A DNA stretch of 64,000 nucleotides from Fen-1135 sp963705275 (GTDB taxonomy: Bacteria; Desulfobacterota; Syntrophia; Syntrophales; UBA2185), in assembly GCA_963705275.1 (NCBI GenBank), contig OY970063.1, positions 248,001-312,000 of the forward strand. Direction: 5' to 3'. Shown in pieces: positions 34,202 to 43,441 of the stretch. Positions within the stretch are counted from its first letter, which is position 1, and every line of letters begins with the position of its first letter. The translations under genes were made by a program, and so were the position numbers. Below the pieces are notes generated by a model. It was not told the origin of the DNA, searched no databases, and was given only the letters and a program-made list of their open reading frames with translations.

Positions 34202-36171
34202 TAATCACTGTCTTCCTCCACCATCCACTGATCATATGGACATGCCTTCGTTTGCCGAGATGACGGGGATACTTCCCTGATAAATCTGGAGGGGATCTGG
34301 CCTATACTGCCCATCCCCCTTGCATAGCTGACTTGCGGGTAGCAAAGATAAAGCTGATCTTTCGCCCGGGTTGTCGCAACGTAAAAGAGCCTCCTTTCCT
34401 CTTCCTCACCATCCTGGTCGTTCAGGCCCCGGGCCAGCGGCAGCATCCCGTCCGCGCACCAAATCATAAAAACGACGGACCACTCAAGCCCTTTGGCCTG
34501 ATGAATGGAGCTTAGAATGACCTTGTCTCCATCCGTGTCATCCAGGCTGGTATCACTCGCCTCTGTCATGTTTGTCATTAGTGACAGTTCACTTAGAAAA
34601 TCTTCCAAATCAGTGAACTTGCCAGAGTAATTCGCCAATTGATCGAGGTCATCCATCCTTGAGGAGGCGTCAGTGTATTTCTCCTGCAAGTAATCCTGAT
34701 AACCGCTCTCAAGCAGTATCCCGATGATGGCGGCCGGACTCGCGCCGGACAGGGAATCTCTTATTTTCTTCAGCGTCTGCCGGCATGCAGCAAGCGACTG
34801 CCGCTGCGATTTTGTGACTAGACTGACAAAATCATCGCCCAGGGCCGCTTCCAAAGGATTTTCCGTTATCGACAGGTATTTCCAAAGCTTCTCACACGTT
34901 GCTTTTCCTATCCTGCTGTAGAGTCCGATCACTCTCTTAAAAGCCACTTCATCAAAAGGATTCACAATGATCCTCATGTAGGATGTTATATCTTTAATGT
35001 GGGCCTGTTCGAAGAAGCGGATGCCGGAACGGATGTCAAAAGGTATTCCCCTGCGCACCATCTCCATTTGAAGTTCCATGGAGTGATAGTGAGCTCTATA
35101 AAGAACGGCGATTTCATTGATCGGTACACCTTCACCAAGCAGTTCAAGTATTCTCTGGGATACAAAATTGGCCTGCATGGTCACGTCCCGGAGCGGTGTG
35201 AGAACAGGTCTTATTCCCATCTTTCTCACCGACCGGAGGTTCTTTTGATACTGCCTGAAATTATTTTCTATACTCATGTTGGCAAGATGCAGTATCTCCG
35301 GTGTGCTTCGATAATTTGTTTCAAGCTTGAAAATCTTGCAGTCTACATATCTTTCCGGGAACATAATTATATTGGCGAAATTAGCGCCTCTGAATCCGTA
35401 AATGCTCTGAGAATCATCTCCCACTGCCAGAATGTTCAAATGGGTCGAGGCCAGAAGATCGATAATTTCGGCCTGTATGATATTCGTATCCTGATATTCG
35501 TCGACAAGGATATGAGAAAACGCCCCGGCATATCTCTGTAATACATCCGGATGATCAATAAGAAGCTTTCTCGTATTGATGAGCAGGTCATCGAAATCCA
35601 TGACGTTCAATGCTTTCTTGCGGATCTCATATCTTGCCGCCGCGGATTTTAGATCATCTATGCAATGACAAAAATAGGGGTGCCTTGTTTTAATGACATC
35701 TTCAAGTGCTGTTTCCGTATTAAAAGAGAAACTGATGATGTCACGGAGCACATCCCCTTTCGGAAATTTCACGCTCTTGGTGTCGATACCGATCTCGGAT
35801 ATGCACGCATTGATTAGTTGTATTGAATCTTCACTGTCCAAAATGGAGAAGTTCCGTCCGTAACCTAAGAGAAGCGAATTTGATCGTAGAATGAGATGGG
35901 CAATATGATGAAACGTTCCGCCCCACATACGGCTTATATCCAGGTCGGTAAGAGACTTCACCCTGGAAAGCATGGTTCGAGCGGCCTTGTTTGTGAAAGT
36001 TGCCAGCAGAATCTTGTCAGGACTGACTCCCGATTCCATCAAACGTGCGACACGGTAAGTCAGCGTACGAGTCTTGCCGCTACCGGCGCCGGCAATAACA
36101 AGAACGGGGCCATCTCCTTCCATCACGACGCGCAGCTGTTCGGGATTAAGTTCTCTTTCGTAATGGATCAT
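34198..36171 (-). CDS. UvrD/PcrA/Rep-family ATP-dependent DNA helicase
   Basis: The 657-residue superfamily 1A helicase has Q-motif LNPEQLRVV, Walker A AGAGSGKTRTLTYRV, DEYQDTN, SQSIYGFRGA, and motif IV-VI (SIHQAKGLEW; RRLFYVATTRAKDQLYL). I place the start at the ATG at 36171; an upstream ATG at 36198 overlaps the DUF362 gene further. It is slightly shorter than PcrA. The stop codon TAG lies in the CTAG palindrome that also supplies the stop of the facing gene. Confidence 0.92.
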   Translation of the reverse strand: MIHYERELNPEQLRVVMEGDGPVLVIAGAGSGKTRTLTYRVARLMESGVSPDKILLATFTNKAARTMLSRVKSLTDLDISRMWGGTFHHIAHLILRSNSLLLGYGRNFSILDSEDSIQLINACISEIGIDTKSVKFPKGDVLRDIISFSFNTETALEDVIKTRHPYFCHCIDDLKSAAARYEIRKKALNVMDFDDLLINTRKLLIDHPDVLQRYAGAFSHILVDEYQDTNIIQAEIIDLLASTHLNILAVGDDSQSIYGFRGANFANIIMFPERYVDCKIFKLETNYRSTPEILHLANMSIENNFRQYQKNLRSVRKMGIRPVLTPLRDVTMQANFVSQRILELLGEGVPINEIAVLYRAHYHSMELQMEMVRRGIPFDIRSGIRFFEQAHIKDITSYMRIIVNPFDEVAFKRVIGLYSRIGKATCEKLWKYLSITENPLEAALGDDFVSLVTKSQRQSLAACRQTLKKIRDSLSGASPAAIIGILLESGYQDYLQEKYTDASSRMDDLDQLANYSGKFTDLEDFLSELSLMTNMTEASDTSLDDTDGDKVILSSIHQAKGLEWSVVFMIWCADGMLPLARGLNDQDGEEEERRLFYVATTRAKDQLYLCYPQVSYARGMGSIGQIPSRFIREVSPSSRQTKACPYDQWMVEEDSDY

Positions 36172-37192
36172 GGGGATAAAAACCCGTTTCCCTGGCATAT
36201 TCGAATTGTCTTTGCCACGGAATATTCGGATGGGCCTTTTCGAACCGCTCCGCGCCTATAAGTTTCAGAGATTCAGCGTCCACCGCAACTGGATGATATC
36301 CGCCCAAGAAGCCGAGATCAGGAGATATCAGGGGATGTTCTCCAGGCAGGCAATCACACTCTGTGGCTATGTTAATCAGGGCATTTATCATTACAGCCCT
36401 GCCGGCTATGCGCTTCCAAACGGCCGCCGCCGTTTCTATTAATTTTTCCTGGAAAATCTTCTCCTCAATATTCCATAATATTTGCAGCGCCATCTCCTGG
36501 CACATAGCAATGCATTGCGCACAGCCGATGCAAGTGTCGTGATCATAGATGGGATACCCCTCATCGTCAAGCCGCGCTGCTCCCGATGGGCACACTTCGA
36601 TGCATGTGCCGCAGCGTGTGCATTTCTCCCTTTTCATATAGGGGCGCACTTCAGAATGCATGCGCTGCTTCTGCGCCCGTGAGGCAAAACCCATGGATAT
36701 GTTTTTGATAGCTCCGCCGAAAACAGCGGCCATATGCCCTTTAAAATGAGAAAAGATTACGAAGCCGTCTGTATTCTTCACCACCGAAGCGACTTGGACA
36801 GTTTCAAAGTGCTTGAAACCGGCAGGTATATCTACAATGTCCCTACCTTCCGGACCATCCGCTATTATAACCGGACAGCCGAGGAATTTATCCGTGTAAC
36901 CATGTTCATGGGCTGTCTTCAGCGAATCACTCGCAATGCGGCGGCCTCCCGAATACAGCGCCGTCGTATCGAAGACAAAGGGTTTGGCACCCTGTCCGCG
37001 GAGCCATTGTGCAATCTCCCTGGTATAAACGGGTGGCAAGAAGCTGCGATTGCCTTTCTCTCCCCAGTGAAGTTTGATTCCTACCGTATCCCCTTTTTTG
37101 AACGGACTTTTCAATTCAGCAAGCAAGGAAGAGAGTTCCTTGGCATAGAGATCGGCGGAGCCTTTAACTTTACGAAATAAGATATCACTCAT
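36146..37192 (-). CDS. DUF362 protein with two 4Fe-4S clusters
   Basis: The 348-residue protein has a DUF362 N-terminal domain (GIKLHWGEKGNRSFLPPVY) and a bacterial ferredoxin domain (CTRCGTCIEVCPSG; CIGCAQCIAMCQ), so eight Cys for two clusters. It has no signal peptide, so it is cytoplasmic. The family is uncharacterised and frequent in anaerobes. The 3' end overlaps the helicase start by 26 nt. It is divergent from the trp operon, so the two promoters share the 195-bp gap. Confidence 0.88.
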   Translation of the reverse strand: MSDILFRKVKGSADLYAKELSSLLAELKSPFKKGDTVGIKLHWGEKGNRSFLPPVYTREIAQWLRGQGAKPFVFDTTALYSGGRRIASDSLKTAHEHGYTDKFLGCPVIIADGPEGRDIVDIPAGFKHFETVQVASVVKNTDGFVIFSHFKGHMAAVFGGAIKNISMGFASRAQKQRMHSEVRPYMKREKCTRCGTCIEVCPSGAARLDDEGYPIYDHDTCIGCAQCIAMCQEMALQILWNIEEKIFQEKLIETAAAVWKRIAGRAVMINALINIATECDCLPGEHPLISPDLGFLGGYHPVAVDAESLKLIGAERFEKAHPNIPWQRQFEYARETGFYPHDPLRKRT

Positions 37193-37327
37193 GATACTCC
37201 TCCATTCGTGTCTATAGGAGACTACAAATTGTTTAAGAATAAATCAATGAGCAAATTGGGAAATCACATCGGTATGGGACAAATAAATCAAGTTTCAACG
37301 ATCGCAAATCGAAATTCGAAAATACTA

Positions 37328-37356
37328 TTGACAAACCATCCACGCACTGGTATAGA
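37328..37356 (+). promoter_or_regulatory. Sigma-70 promoter of the trp operon
   Basis: TTGACA (37328-37333), a 17-bp spacer and TATAGA (37351-37356). Predicted transcription start is near 37363, about 24 nt before the leader peptide. An A/T-rich stretch with TCGAA-A-TTCGA lies just upstream and might be an UP element or operator. Confidence 0.75.
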
Positions 37357-37386
37357 TACAAAAAATATCAGAAGGATAGTCCTTAA

Positions 37387-37458
37387 TTGAAATACTTATT
37401 TTCAATAATTATTAACTGGTGGTGGCAGAATCCAATGCAGAGGTTTGTCCACCGCTGA
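37387..37458 (+). CDS. trpL: trp operon leader peptide
   Basis: A 23-residue frame starts at TTG, with AAGGA 10 nt upstream, and has three consecutive Trp codons (TGG at 37417-37425, residues 11-13). The N-terminus K-Y-L-F-S resembles other trp leader peptides. It ends at TGA 24 nt before the terminator hairpin, as required for attenuation by ribosome stalling. Confidence 0.85.
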   Translation: MKYLFSIIINWWWQNPMQRFVHR

Positions 37459-37496
37459 ATTACCTTGCCAATTGAAGCATAGCCGTGGAGACCTCT
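37418..37496 (+). promoter_or_regulatory. trp attenuator switch helices
   Basis: Element 1, GGTGG in the Trp codons (37418-37425), can pair with CCACC (37449-37453). Element 2 can instead pair with element 3: AGAGGT (37439-37444) with ACCTCT (37491-37496), TCCAC (37448-37452) with GTGGA (37485-37489), and GCT (37454-37456) with AGC (37481-37483). Element 3 overlaps the 5' arm of the terminator. Stalling at the Trp codons would free element 2 and allow transcription. Confidence 0.8.
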
Positions 37497-37516
37497 TCGG
37501 ACTCCGCGGCTTTTTT
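37482..37516 (+). terminator. trp attenuator terminator
   Basis: GCCGTGGAG (37482-37490) pairs with CTCCGCGGC (37502-37510), nine pairs with one G-U, followed by six T, a G and more T. It begins with AGCCGTGG, as does the first terminator of the importer leader. Confidence 0.85.
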
Positions 37517-37534
37517 GTTTTTGCAATATACCAG

Positions 37535-37563
37535 AAGGCCGCAATAAAGAGCGGCCTTTTTTA
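37535..37563 (+). terminator. Second terminator of the trp leader
   Basis: AAGGCCGC (37535-37542) pairs with GCGGCCTT (37551-37558), with a loop of 8 nt, followed by a T-run. It lies 37 bp before the trpE ATG, so the leader ends with two terminators in a row, an arrangement repeated in the importer leader. Confidence 0.85.
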
Positions 37564-37599
37564 TTTTGTCTAAAGCGAGAGAGAAAGGGACTTTGAAAC

Positions 37600-39111
37600 A
37601 TGTACTATCCTGACTTTGACCAGTTTAAGAGATGTGCCGAACAGGGTAACCTCATCCCTGTATACAGGGAAATACTGGCCGACATAGATACGCCTGTATC
37701 CGCCCTCATGAAACTCGGTTCGAAATCCCATGTCTTTCTTCTTGAGAGTGTCGAGGGTGGCGAGAAATGGGGCCGGTATACCTTTCTTGGATCGGACCCC
37801 CGCATAACTTTCAAGGTCAAGGGAGACGACGTCGTGATTTCAGAAAATGGCACAAGCAGAAGCCATCGTCACGAGGGGAGGCCCCTGAAATATCTGAAAG
37901 ACCTATTAAATACTTATCAACCCGTTCGCGTGGCCGGGCTGCCTAGGTTCTATGGAGGAGCCGTCGGATTCCTTGGCTACGATATGGTTCGTTATTTTGA
38001 AAATCTCCCTGCGCCGGCCTCGGATGACCTGAAGGCGGACGATGCATTTTTTCTTATCACCGATACGCTGCTTGTTTTCGACAATATCAGGCACACGATA
38101 AAAGTGGTCTCATGCGCTGCCACCCACGAAAATCAAGCCCTGAGGGATGTCTACGATGAAACCATCAACAAGATAGAAAATCTGATTGCGATTCTGAGAA
38201 AGCCAATCGAAACAAAAGAGCGCTACAAAAAGATGGAAGATAATGCGCCCCTCTGCTCAAATATGTCTGCGGCAGAGTTTGAGGCAATGGTCCGGAAGGC
38301 CAAGGAATACATCCTTGCCGGTGACGTCATACAGGTCGTTCTGTCGCAGCGCTTTCATACGGAAAACGGGATAGATCCGCTCGATCTCTATAGGGCGCTC
38401 CGCTATGTAAATCCCTCTCCTTACCTCTTCTTCCTCAAGCTTGAAGATATGTTTCTCATAGGCTCGTCCCCTGAAGTTATGGTCAGGCTTGAAGAAGGGG
38501 TTGCAGAACTCCGGCCAATCGCAGGGACGAGAAGAAGAGGAAGGAACGAGCAGGAAGACCGACATCTTGCCCATGAACTTCTGGAGGATCCAAAGGAGAG
38601 AGCGGAACACGTAATGCTCGTCGACCTCGGAAGAAATGACCTGGGAAGAATAGCGAAAACCGGTAGTGTACAGGTTAATCAGCTTATGGTTGTGGAGCGA
38701 TATTCACACGTCATGCATCTCGTCACAAATATCCAGGCGCAACTGGCCCCCGGAAAGGATTGCTTTGATGTCCTCGCGGCCGCATTTCCCGCAGGCACAT
38801 TATCCGGTGCGCCGAAGGTCAGGGCCATGGAGATCATCGATGAACTTGAGCCGACCAGACGAGGCACTTACGGAGGAGCTGTCGGTTACTTCAGTTATTC
38901 GGGCAATATGGATCTTTGCATAACCATCAGAACCATCTTGGTGAAAGACGGGAAGGTTTTTATACAGGTAGGTGCAGGCATTGTGGCTGATTCCGACCCG
39001 GAAAGGGAATATCAGGAAACGGTGAATAAGGGCGAAGGAATGATGCAAGCCATACGCCTTGCCGCCTCCGGTTTCGAACTAAGAAAGAATATGCAAGGGA
39101 GTAACGCATGA
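37600..39111 (+). CDS. trpE: Anthranilate synthase component I
   Basis: Converts chorismate and ammonia (from TrpG) to anthranilate. The 503-residue protein keeps the LLES motif of tryptophan feedback binding at residues 47-50 and the chorismate-binding core (AGDVIQVVLSQRF; PIAGTRRRGRNEQED; LVDLGRNDLGRI; GTLSGAPKVRAMEII). It is the first structural gene of trpEGDCFBA; its stop overlaps the trpG start by 4 nt (ATGA). Confidence 0.97.
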   Translation: MYYPDFDQFKRCAEQGNLIPVYREILADIDTPVSALMKLGSKSHVFLLESVEGGEKWGRYTFLGSDPRITFKVKGDDVVISENGTSRSHRHEGRPLKYLKDLLNTYQPVRVAGLPRFYGGAVGFLGYDMVRYFENLPAPASDDLKADDAFFLITDTLLVFDNIRHTIKVVSCAATHENQALRDVYDETINKIENLIAILRKPIETKERYKKMEDNAPLCSNMSAAEFEAMVRKAKEYILAGDVIQVVLSQRFHTENGIDPLDLYRALRYVNPSPYLFFLKLEDMFLIGSSPEVMVRLEEGVAELRPIAGTRRRGRNEQEDRHLAHELLEDPKERAEHVMLVDLGRNDLGRIAKTGSVQVNQLMVVERYSHVMHLVTNIQAQLAPGKDCFDVLAAAFPAGTLSGAPKVRAMEIIDELEPTRRGTYGGAVGYFSYSGNMDLCITIRTILVKDGKVFIQVGAGIVADSDPEREYQETVNKGEGMMQAIRLAASGFELRKNMQGSNA

Positions 39112-39695
39112 TTTTAATGATCGACAATTATGATTCTTTTACCTACAACCTTGTTCAATATTTAGGCCAGTTAGACCAGATGGTTGCGGTTTATCGCAAT
39201 GACAAGATATCTCTGGAAGACATAAGGAACCTCGCGCCCGATGCCATTTTCCTTTCACCCGGGCCGTGTACACCGAAGGAGGCAGGGATCACTGTTGACG
39301 TCGTCAGAGAATTTCACAAATCAACACCTATCATGGGAGTTTGTCTTGGGCACCAGGCCATCGGCTATGCCTTCGGAGGCGATGTTGTCAGGGCGGGCAG
39401 GCTCATGCATGGAAAGACCTCTCCCATCATCAATGATGGAATGACTATCTTCAAAGGCCTCCCCAATCCTTTCATCGCCGGGCGCTACCATTCTCTGCTC
39501 ATCGAGGAATCAACGCTTCCCTCATGTCTCATGATCAGCGCCAGGACAGAGGAAGGAGAAATAATGGGCCTGAGGCATCACAAGTATGCTGTGGAGGGTA
39601 TACAGTTCCATCCGGAATCTATTCTGACACCGCAGGGAAAACGGATTTTGAGGAATTTTTTGGAGTTAATTAAAGAAAAGGAGAGAGTGCAATGA
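39108..39695 (+). CDS. trpG: Anthranilate synthase component II (glutamine amidotransferase)
   Basis: Supplies ammonia to TrpE. The 195-residue class I amidotransferase has GVCLGHQAIGYAFGG with the nucleophilic Cys, and HPESILTP with the catalytic His-Glu. It overlaps both neighbours by ATGA, so translation is coupled. It may also serve folate synthesis, as TrpG/PabA proteins often do. Confidence 0.97.
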   Translation: MILMIDNYDSFTYNLVQYLGQLDQMVAVYRNDKISLEDIRNLAPDAIFLSPGPCTPKEAGITVDVVREFHKSTPIMGVCLGHQAIGYAFGGDVVRAGRLMHGKTSPIINDGMTIFKGLPNPFIAGRYHSLLIEESTLPSCLMISARTEEGEIMGLRHHKYAVEGIQFHPESILTPQGKRILRNFLELIKEKERVQ

Positions 39696-40702
39696 TTAAA
39701 GAAGCAATTGCCAAAGTAGTACAAGGTGAAGACCTCGATGAGCACCAAATGATGGAAGTCATGGATGAAGTCATGGAAGGCAAGGCGACGCCCGCGCAGA
39801 TCGCCGCTTTTATAACAGGCCTCAGGATCAAGGGTGAAACCGTTGAGGAGGTCACAGGAGCGGCCCGCATAATGCGAAGAAAGGCCACAAGAATAGACGC
39901 CCGGTCGCCGATTATTGTGGATACCTGCGGGACAGGCGGTGATGGAATGCAAAGCTTCAACATTTCCACTACAGCCGCCTTCGTTGTGGCAGCGGCGGGC
40001 CTGACAGTGGCCAAACACGGGAATCGCGCTGTCTCCAGTGGCTGCGGAAGCGCCGATGTCCTGGAAGCCTTAGGAGTCAACATCAGCGCCCAACCGGAGA
40101 TTGTCGAAGAGTGCATTCATCAGATCGGTATTGGTTTTCTCTTTGCACCTAAGCTCCATGGCGCTATGAAATATGCCATAGGTCCACGCCGGGAGATCGG
40201 CATACGGACGATATTCAACATGCTTGGCCCCTTAACAAATCCCGCTGGGGCGACTTCTCAGCTCATCGGTGTCTATGATCCCAGGCTCACGGAAATGTTT
40301 GCCGGTGTTCTTAAGAACCTCGGAACAAAGACGGCCTTTGTGGTTCATGGCTCGGACGGCCTGGATGAGGCAACCGTAACCGGCAAGACACGCGTAACGG
40401 AGCTGAAAAACGGTCTTATCAATACATATGATATCGATCCGGCTTTTTTCTTCGGCGACATCTTTCCTAGTGACGCCCTTCTTGGTGGTGACGCATCGGT
40501 TAATGCCGAGATTACTAAGAGTGTTTTGACGGGCAACAACGGTGCATGCAGAAACATTGTCATCCTCAATGCGGCTTTAGCGATCATGGCTGGCCAGAAG
40601 GCCAATACGATCAAGGAAGGGATTAAAATGGCGGAGGAATGCATTGACAATGGCGCAGCTATTAAAAAACTTCAGGCCTTAATCGAGCTCAGTAACAGTT
40701 GA
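39692..40702 (+). CDS. trpD: Anthranilate phosphoribosyltransferase
   Basis: Joins anthranilate and PRPP. The 336-residue protein has the PRPP loop DTCGTGGDGMQSFNIST, VAKHGNRAVSSGCGSADVLE, and NPAGATSQLIGVY. Length and motifs are normal. It starts within the trpG stop and ends 39 bp before trpC. Confidence 0.97.
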   Translation: MIKEAIAKVVQGEDLDEHQMMEVMDEVMEGKATPAQIAAFITGLRIKGETVEEVTGAARIMRRKATRIDARSPIIVDTCGTGGDGMQSFNISTTAAFVVAAAGLTVAKHGNRAVSSGCGSADVLEALGVNISAQPEIVEECIHQIGIGFLFAPKLHGAMKYAIGPRREIGIRTIFNMLGPLTNPAGATSQLIGVYDPRLTEMFAGVLKNLGTKTAFVVHGSDGLDEATVTGKTRVTELKNGLINTYDIDPAFFFGDIFPSDALLGGDASVNAEITKSVLTGNNGACRNIVILNAALAIMAGQKANTIKEGIKMAEECIDNGAAIKKLQALIELSNS

Positions 40703-40741
40703 TCATGAAAATTTTACCGAAATAAATGTTACTATAGCGCT

Positions 40742-41518
40742 ATGATTCTAGAGAAGATTATCGAAGTGAAAAAAGAAGAAGTCGCCCATCTGAGAAGGAC
40801 CAGGCCGCTTCAGGAATTGAAGCATGCTATCGTGGACATCCCCCCGCCTGCCAATTTCCATGAAGCGATAAGCAATCGGGAATGTGCCATTATTGCGGAA
40901 GTCAAAAAGCGCTCACCCTCAAAGGGAGTCCTCAGAGAAGATTTTGATCCCGTCCGAATTGCTTTACTGTATGAAGAGAACGGCGCTGCGGCGGTATCTG
41001 TACTCACGGACAGGGTGTTTTTCGGCGGAAATGACGTTTATCTTGCTAATATAAAGGAACATGTTCGTCTTCCTCTTCTAAGAAAGGACTTCATCATCGA
41101 TCTCTATCAGATATATGAGACTCGCTTTCTTAGGGGCGACGCGATCCTCCTGATTTGCGGAATTCTAACAGATATCGAGTTGAGAGAATATACCGGTCTC
41201 GCCCAATCTCTCAATCTTTCCGTGATCTGCGAGGTTCATTCCCATATAGAGCTGGCTAATGCGCTCGCATCAGACGCTAAGATCATCGGGATTAATAACA
41301 GGGATCTCACAACATTTTTAGTGGATTTAAGAACCAGTACAACTCTCGCAGCCTCCGTACCTGCGGACAGGATTATAATAAGCGAAAGCGGCATACGGAC
41401 CAGGGAAGACATTGAGACTCTCCAGAAGGCAGGAATCCAAGCTTTTCTGATTGGCGAGACGCTGATGCAGTCTGCTGATATAGGGCAAAAGTTGCAAGAG
41501 CTCTTGGGCAAACAATAA
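40742..41518 (+). CDS. trpC: Indole-3-glycerol phosphate synthase
   Basis: Ring closure to indole-3-glycerol phosphate. The 258-residue TIM barrel has IIAEVKKRSPSKG (catalytic Lys region), LLRKDFIID, GINNRDLTTF and SESGIRTREDIE. It is a separate gene, not fused to trpF as in enterobacteria. Confidence 0.97.
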   Translation: MILEKIIEVKKEEVAHLRRTRPLQELKHAIVDIPPPANFHEAISNRECAIIAEVKKRSPSKGVLREDFDPVRIALLYEENGAAAVSVLTDRVFFGGNDVYLANIKEHVRLPLLRKDFIIDLYQIYETRFLRGDAILLICGILTDIELREYTGLAQSLNLSVICEVHSHIELANALASDAKIIGINNRDLTTFLVDLRTSTTLAASVPADRIIISESGIRTREDIETLQKAGIQAFLIGETLMQSADIGQKLQELLGKQ

Positions 41519-41543
41519 AAAGCATGATGAAGGCAATCAAATA

Positions 41544-42174
41544 ATGGAAATAAAGATCTGCGGGATTACGAATATGGACGATGCAGTCATGGCCTTCGCC
41601 TATGGCGCTGACGCCCTAGGGTTTATCTTCTATGAGAAGAGCCCGCGATATCTTACACCCGAAGCAGCAAGGCGCATCGCACATGATCTCCCGGACGATA
41701 TCTCAAAAGTTGGCGTCTTCGTAAATCATGATGCCCATGCTGTGAGACAAATATATGAATTCTGCGGACTTGACATGATCCAGCTTCATGGTGACGAATC
41801 GCCCGAGTACTGCCGCGAATTTCCACAAGCCATTCTGATCAAGGCAATCTCACCCAGGAAGAGAAGAAGACCTGAGCATCGTGGATGATTACCGTGCCCG
41901 GGCCTTCATAATAGATGCACGTGAATCCGGCACTCTACGGCGGAACGGGAAAGAAGTCAAACTGGGACCTCGCAGCCAGGTTGAAGGGAAATGCACCTGC
42001 TTGTCCTCTCGGGAGGATTAAATACCGGCAACATTCTCCAGGCAATCAGGACGGTTTCGCCACATGCCGTGGACGTCAATAGCGGTGTTGAAAGTCTCTC
42101 CGGGCAAAAAAGACCCAAGAAAAGTGCAGAGCATGATTGAGTTAGTCCGTGATGCCCGGAAAGAAAAACCCTGA
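41544..42174 (+). pseudogene. trpF: Phosphoribosylanthranilate isomerase (four frameshifts)
   Basis: The frame is intact for about 107 residues (IKICGITNMDDAVMAFAYGA; VGVFVN; IQLHGDE) and then breaks four times: near 41855 (after KAIS), near 41930 (before LYGGTGK), near 42000 (NAP to LVLSGGLN) and near 42099 (VES to PGKKDP). In each case removing one base restores the family sequence, giving 208 residues ending RDARKEKP. The catalytic Cys and Asp regions survive in the reconstructed protein. Four errors in 250 nt in an otherwise perfect operon suggest poor sequence rather than gene loss. Confidence 0.88.
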
Positions 42175-42197
42175 AACAATATTTACGAGGAGAAAAG

Positions 42198-43391
42198 ATG
42201 CAACAGTCACTGCCCGATAAGAGAGGACACTTCGGAATCTTTGGCGGACGCTATGTCGCGGAAACCCTGATGCCTGCCCTGATTGAGCTTGAGGAGGCAT
42301 ATAAGGCATCCAGAAAAGACAAACAGTTCAGGGAAGAACATGCCCATTACCTTACTGAATATGCAGGAAGGGAAACTCCCCTCTATTATGCGAAACGTCT
42401 AACGGAAGAACTCAGCGGAGCCAGGATTTACCTGAAGCGCGAAGATCTAAATCACACAGGTTCGCACAAGATAAACAATACCCTCGGACAGGGACTTCTT
42501 GCCAGGCGCATGGGCAAGAAGAGGGTAATTGCTGAGACAGGAGCCGGTCAGCATGGCGTAGCCACAGCGACAGTAGCCGCGCTTTTCGGGATGGAATGCA
42601 TGATCTTCATGGGTGAGGAAGATATCAGACGGCAGGCCCCCAATGTGTTTCGCATGAAAATACTGGGAGCCGAAGTCGTACCTGTATCATCGGGAACAGC
42701 GACCCTTAAGGACGCTATGAACGAAGCAATGCGGCACTGGGTATCGAGAGTAAGAGACACCTTTTATGTTATCGGCACAACAGCAGGCCCTCATCCTTAT
42801 CCGATGATGGTCCGTGAATTTCAGAGTGTGATCGGCAAAGAAACAAAAAGGCAGATCATGAAAAAAGAAGGACGGCTTCCCGATGTCCTTATTGCCTGTA
42901 TCGGCGGCGGCAGCAATGCCATGGGACTCTTCTATCCCTTTAAAGACGCACTCCACGTTGAAATGGTAGGCGTAGAGGCGGGGGGCAAGGGGATCACAAC
43001 AGGACACCATGCAGCAAGTATATCCGCCGGAAGTGTTGGCGTCCTTCACGGCAACAAGACCTACCTGCTTCAAGACATAAACGGCCAGATTCGTGATGCC
43101 TATTCCATAGCAGCCGGACTCGACTATCCCGGCGTCGGTCCTGAACATGGTCATTTCAGAGATACAGGCAGGGCAACCTACGTAAGCGTCACGGACGATG
43201 AGGCAATCGCAGCCTTTATGCTTGTCTCTAAATTAGAAGGGATCATCCCTGCCCTGGAGAGCGCCCATGCTTTGGCTTATGCTGTTAAACTCGCTTCGAG
43301 ACTCGCTAAGAATAAGATCATCGTCGTTAACCTTTCCGGTAGGGGCGATAAGGATGCGGAGATAATATTGCAAAGGATGGAGATGAGATGA
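42198..43391 (+). CDS. trpB: Tryptophan synthase beta subunit
   Basis: PLP enzyme joining indole and serine. The 397-residue protein of the TrpB1 type has GRETPLYYAKRL, the PLP lysine in HTGSHKINN, GAGQHGVATATVAALFGM, and GGGSNAMGLFYPF. It is complete and in frame, although its neighbours trpF and trpA are broken. The stop overlaps the upstream ATG considered for trpA. Confidence 0.97.
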   Translation: MQQSLPDKRGHFGIFGGRYVAETLMPALIELEEAYKASRKDKQFREEHAHYLTEYAGRETPLYYAKRLTEELSGARIYLKREDLNHTGSHKINNTLGQGLLARRMGKKRVIAETGAGQHGVATATVAALFGMECMIFMGEEDIRRQAPNVFRMKILGAEVVPVSSGTATLKDAMNEAMRHWVSRVRDTFYVIGTTAGPHPYPMMVREFQSVIGKETKRQIMKKEGRLPDVLIACIGGGSNAMGLFYPFKDALHVEMVGVEAGGKGITTGHHAASISAGSVGVLHGNKTYLLQDINGQIRDAYSIAAGLDYPGVGPEHGHFRDTGRATYVSVTDDEAIAAFMLVSKLEGIIPALESAHALAYAVKLASRLAKNKIIVVNLSGRGDKDAEIILQRMEMR

Positions 43392-43441
43392 AGCGTGCAA
43401 ATCACCTTTTTCAACCGGCAGGAAAATCAGGAGATACACAT

